DNA of 5,284 bases from positions 1-5,284 of the forward strand of contig NZ_QUCM01000047.1 in assembly GCF_003473545.1 (NCBI RefSeq). Reading direction: 5' to 3'. Positions 4,161 to 5,284 of this stretch are shown in pieces. Below the pieces are notes generated by a model. That model was not told the origin of the DNA and did no database searches. It saw only the letters and a program-made list of their open reading frames with translations. The DNA comes from Clostridium sp. AM22-11AC (lineage in GTDB: Bacteria; Bacillota; Clostridia; Lachnospirales; Lachnospiraceae). A program made the translations under genes and the position numbers. Position 1 is the stretch's first letter. Each line of letters begins with the position of its first letter.

Positions 4161-4190
4161 TTGACAAAAGTGCTACCACCATACTATAAT
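4161..4190 (+). promoter_or_regulatory. Sigma-A promoter of the mobilization operon
   Basis: TTGACA (4161-4166) and TATAAT (4185-4190) are both perfect consensus, with an 18-nt spacer. Start is predicted near 4197, so the oriT-like inverted repeat lies in the untranslated leader of the operon. The spacer contains one copy of GTGCTACCA, a motif repeated in oriT, consistent with autoregulation by a relaxosome protein. Confidence 0.82.
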
Positions 4191-4315
4191 ATGTGTAGCG
4201 TATATATTGCAAGTTCCCTAAAGTGTTACCACTTTAGAACTTGTGAGGGTGGCAAGCCCCCCTTCAATCCCCCTTAAATCAGAGCCGGAAGGCTCGTCAT
4301 GCGGTGGTGTTACCA
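4170..4315 (+). repeat. Three copies of GTG(C/T)TACCA across promoter, oriT and leader
   Basis: GTGCTACCA at 4170-4178, GTGTTACCA at 4223-4231 and GTGTTACCA at 4307-4315. The steps are 53 and 84 bp, near 5 and 8 helical turns. The first two share the longer core AAGTGYTACCAC. They fall in the promoter spacer, across the loop and right arm of the oriT inverted repeat, and 20 nt before the first gene. They are candidate binding sites for MobC or one of the small operon proteins. Confidence 0.6.
4210..4275 (+). other. oriT: Putative origin of transfer (oriT)
   Basis: CAAGTTC-CC-TAAAGTG (4210-4225), loop TTAC, and CACTTTAGAACTTG (4230-4243) form a 14-bp inverted repeat with a 2-base bulge. Next come GAGGGTGG and two tandem C-rich repeats, CAAGCCCCCCTT (4253-4264) and CAATCCCCCTT (4265-4275). 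An inverted repeat followed within a few bases by a nic region, placed just upstream of mobC/mobA, is the normal layout of MOBP-type oriT. The nick position itself cannot be assigned from sequence alone. Confidence 0.6.
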
Positions 4316-4334
4316 TCGGGAAAGTGAGGTCATC

Positions 4335-4523
4335 ATGGACAAGAAGTATATCGAAAATCAGTATCATCTGGCAGTGCTGGATTTTCAGACAGCCCGTAGT
4401 GAAGAAGCACAGTGGGAGGCAAGAAAGACCATGGCAAGGCTGGAGCAGATAGCCGCACAGGAATATGGTTTTGAATACGCAGATGATTTGCACGAAAGAG
4501 AATTAGGGGGGAAAAGGGTATGA
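4335..4523 (+). CDS. Small helical protein of the mob operon, unknown function
   Basis: This is the first gene of the mobilization operon, 62 residues. ATG 4335 is chosen because GTGAGGT (4324-4330) lies just upstream; a longer frame from 4299 would have no ribosome site and would read through a small hairpin (GAGCC-GGAA-GGCTC, 4282-4295). The sequence (MDKKYIENQYHLAVLDFQTA onward) is charged, without Cys or membrane segment, and probably two helices with coiled-coil character. It overlaps the next gene by 4 nt (ATGA), so translation is coupled. I do not recognise a family. Its position between oriT and mobC suggests a relaxosome accessory or regulatory role. Confidence 0.75.
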   Translation: MDKKYIENQYHLAVLDFQTARSEEAQWEARKTMARLEQIAAQEYGFEYADDLHERELGGKRV

Positions 4524-4768
4524 AAGTAGGAGCGTTTCAGATTGGCAGATACCACGCCATTATCAAAAAGAGCTATGCCGACGGAAGTGCCGACTATGAA
4601 ACGTCTTTTTCAGACGAAGCAGACCTCATGGAAAGCGTGTACTGTATTAAGTTATGTGTCGGGAAAATGGTAGGACTTGCAACGGACACCCCGAAAGTCC
4701 TTGCCGATGTGCAGGTTATCCGGGGAAAAGAGAACATTGTCCGGGAACTGGAGGGAAAGCAGCCATGA
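4520..4768 (+). CDS. Hypothetical protein of the mob operon, 82 residues
   Basis: This frame starts at ATG 4520 within the stop of the preceding gene (ATGA overlap), has a purine-rich AGGGGGGAAAAGGG run just upstream, and ends in another ATGA overlap with mobC at 4765. The protein begins MKVGAFQIGRYHAIIKKSY and looks like a small alpha/beta cytoplasmic protein without membrane segment or known catalytic motif. I do not recognise a family. The unbroken chain of 4-nt overlaps with mobC argues that it is real and made in step with the relaxosome proteins. Confidence 0.75.
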   Translation: MKVGAFQIGRYHAIIKKSYADGSADYETSFSDEADLMESVYCIKLCVGKMVGLATDTPKVLADVQVIRGKENIVRELEGKQP

Positions 4769-5085
4769 ACAAGACAAGACCGAAACAGCTATCTTTCCGG
4801 GTAAACGAGGAAGAATACCAGCAGTTGCAGGAGAAGGTTTTCCAGAGCGGGAAGAACCAGCAGGAGTATATCCTTTCCTGTGTGCTGGAGAAGCAGATCG
4901 TGAATACGGACGGTATCAAAGAACTTATCCCGGAGCTGAAGCGGATCGGGAACAACCTCAACCAGATAGCAAAGAGGTGTAATGAGGGCGGAGTGCTGCC
5001 AAGTGAAGCCGAGGTGCGGGAACAAGGGGAGGAGCTGAAGCAAGTATGGCAGTTATTAAGGCGGTATCTTCAAAGGCAGGCATAG
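4765..5085 (+). CDS. mobC: MobC mobilization accessory protein
   Basis: This 106-residue protein is the relaxosome partner that binds near oriT and helps the relaxase open and nick the DNA. The N-terminus, KQLSFRVNEEEYQQLQEKV at residues 7-25, fits a ribbon-helix-helix DNA-binding start (beta strand 8-13, then helix). The family signature RIGNNLNQIAKR is at residues 60-71, followed by NEGG and a C-terminal helix, as in bacterial MobC proteins (Pfam MobC). ATG 4765 has GAGGGA 8 nt upstream and overlaps the previous stop by 4 nt. Its 3' end overlaps mobA by 40 nt. It may also repress the operon by binding the GTGYTACCA repeats, which is inference. Confidence 0.92.
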   Translation: MNKTRPKQLSFRVNEEEYQQLQEKVFQSGKNQQEYILSCVLEKQIVNTDGIKELIPELKRIGNNLNQIAKRCNEGGVLPSEAEVREQGEELKQVWQLLRRYLQRQA

Positions 5086-5284
5086 GACAGGCGATTGATT
5101 ATGTGACGAAAGAAGAAAAGACAGAGGAGAAGCTTGTCAGCGGTTTGCATTGTGAAGCAGAGACAGCAAAGGAGGAAATGCAGGCTACCAAGGAACTATG
5201 GGAGAAAACCGGGGGAAGGACATACAAGCATTTTGTCCAGAGCTACCATAAGGACGAGAAAATCACGCCGGAGCAGGCACACAG
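5046..5284 (+). CDS. mobA: MobA relaxase, N-terminal part (continues at base 1)
   Basis: This is the start of the plasmid relaxase, which nicks one strand at oriT, stays covalently bound to the 5' end through a tyrosine and pilots it into the recipient. The ATG at 5046 lies about 11 nt after the purine-rich site AGGGGAGGAG and overlaps the end of mobC by 40 nt in another frame, so translation is probably coupled. The N-terminus begins MAVIKAVSSKAG, with Tyr19 in AIDYVTKEEKT as the likely catalytic tyrosine (motif I of the Relaxase/MobA family, MOBP type). A conserved-looking HFVQSY segment follows. The gene crosses the circular joint: bases 5046-5259 plus 1-902 give 1116 nt, or 371 residues, which is short for a Firmicute relaxase. 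Assignment to the family is secure; the catalytic tyrosine is inferred from position. Confidence 0.93.
   Translation, partial: MAVIKAVSSKAGIGQAIDYVTKEEKTEEKLVSGLHCEAETAKEEMQATKELWEKTGGRTYKHFVQSYHKDEKITPEQAH
5260..5284. repeat. Terminal direct overlap with bases 1-25 (circular joint)
   Basis: The last 25 bases are identical to the first 25 bases of the window. The mobA reading frame that begins at 5046 continues without a break into base 1 if base 5260 is taken as base 1. The simplest explanation is a circular molecule written out with a short overlap, giving a unit length of 5259 bp. It is not a biological terminal repeat as far as I can see. Confidence 0.93.

Overview
The window looks like one complete small circular plasmid. 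Its first 25 bases recur exactly as its last 25 (1-25 = 5260-5284), and the relaxase gene reads in frame across that joint, so the molecule would be a circle of 5259 bp. Content points to a gut-type Firmicute, probably of the Lachnospiraceae/Clostridia: strong AGGAGG-type ribosome sites, consensus sigma-A promoters, a Gram-positive lincosamide-resistance gene and a MobC/MobA mobilization module. This assignment comes from gene style, not from a database match.

Layout, following the circle from the transfer origin. A consensus promoter (4161-4190) and an inverted repeat that looks like oriT (4210-4243, with C-rich tandem repeats to 4275) precede a tightly coupled mobilization operon: two small unknown genes (4335-4523, 4520-4768), mobC (4765-5085), mobA relaxase (5046 through the joint to 902), and a coiled-coil/membrane protein (580-1158) whose first half is overprinted on mobA in another frame. 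Next comes an AT-rich insert carrying a lincosamide nucleotidyltransferase (1289-1780). It is flanked on both sides by what look like gene fragments.

The replication module follows. A 100-bp tandem repeat (1842-2085; two full copies and one partial) carries a good sigma-A promoter in each full copy, and its partial third copy supplies the ribosome site of rep (2094-3512). Rep resembles archaeo-eukaryotic-type primase (AEP/prim-pol) initiators and has a C-terminal helix-turn-helix.

Just after rep lies a compact unit that I read as a par/Fst-like type I toxin-antitoxin system. It has a 31-residue membrane toxin on the minus strand (3725-3630), a convergent ~70-nt antitoxin RNA from a TTGAAA-N17-TATAAT promoter, a shared bidirectional terminator (3591-3622), and two 12-nt direct repeats through which the RNAs would pair at the toxin start codon. 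The rest, 3802-4160, holds no convincing protein gene but is highly structured: a strong terminator hairpin, a 16-bp inverted repeat, short direct repeats and a possible minus-strand RNA. The replication origin could lie here or in the repeats upstream of rep.

Together the genes replicate the plasmid (rep), keep it in the population (toxin-antitoxin), mobilize it with help from a co-resident conjugative element (mob genes, oriT) and protect the host from lincosamides (lnu).
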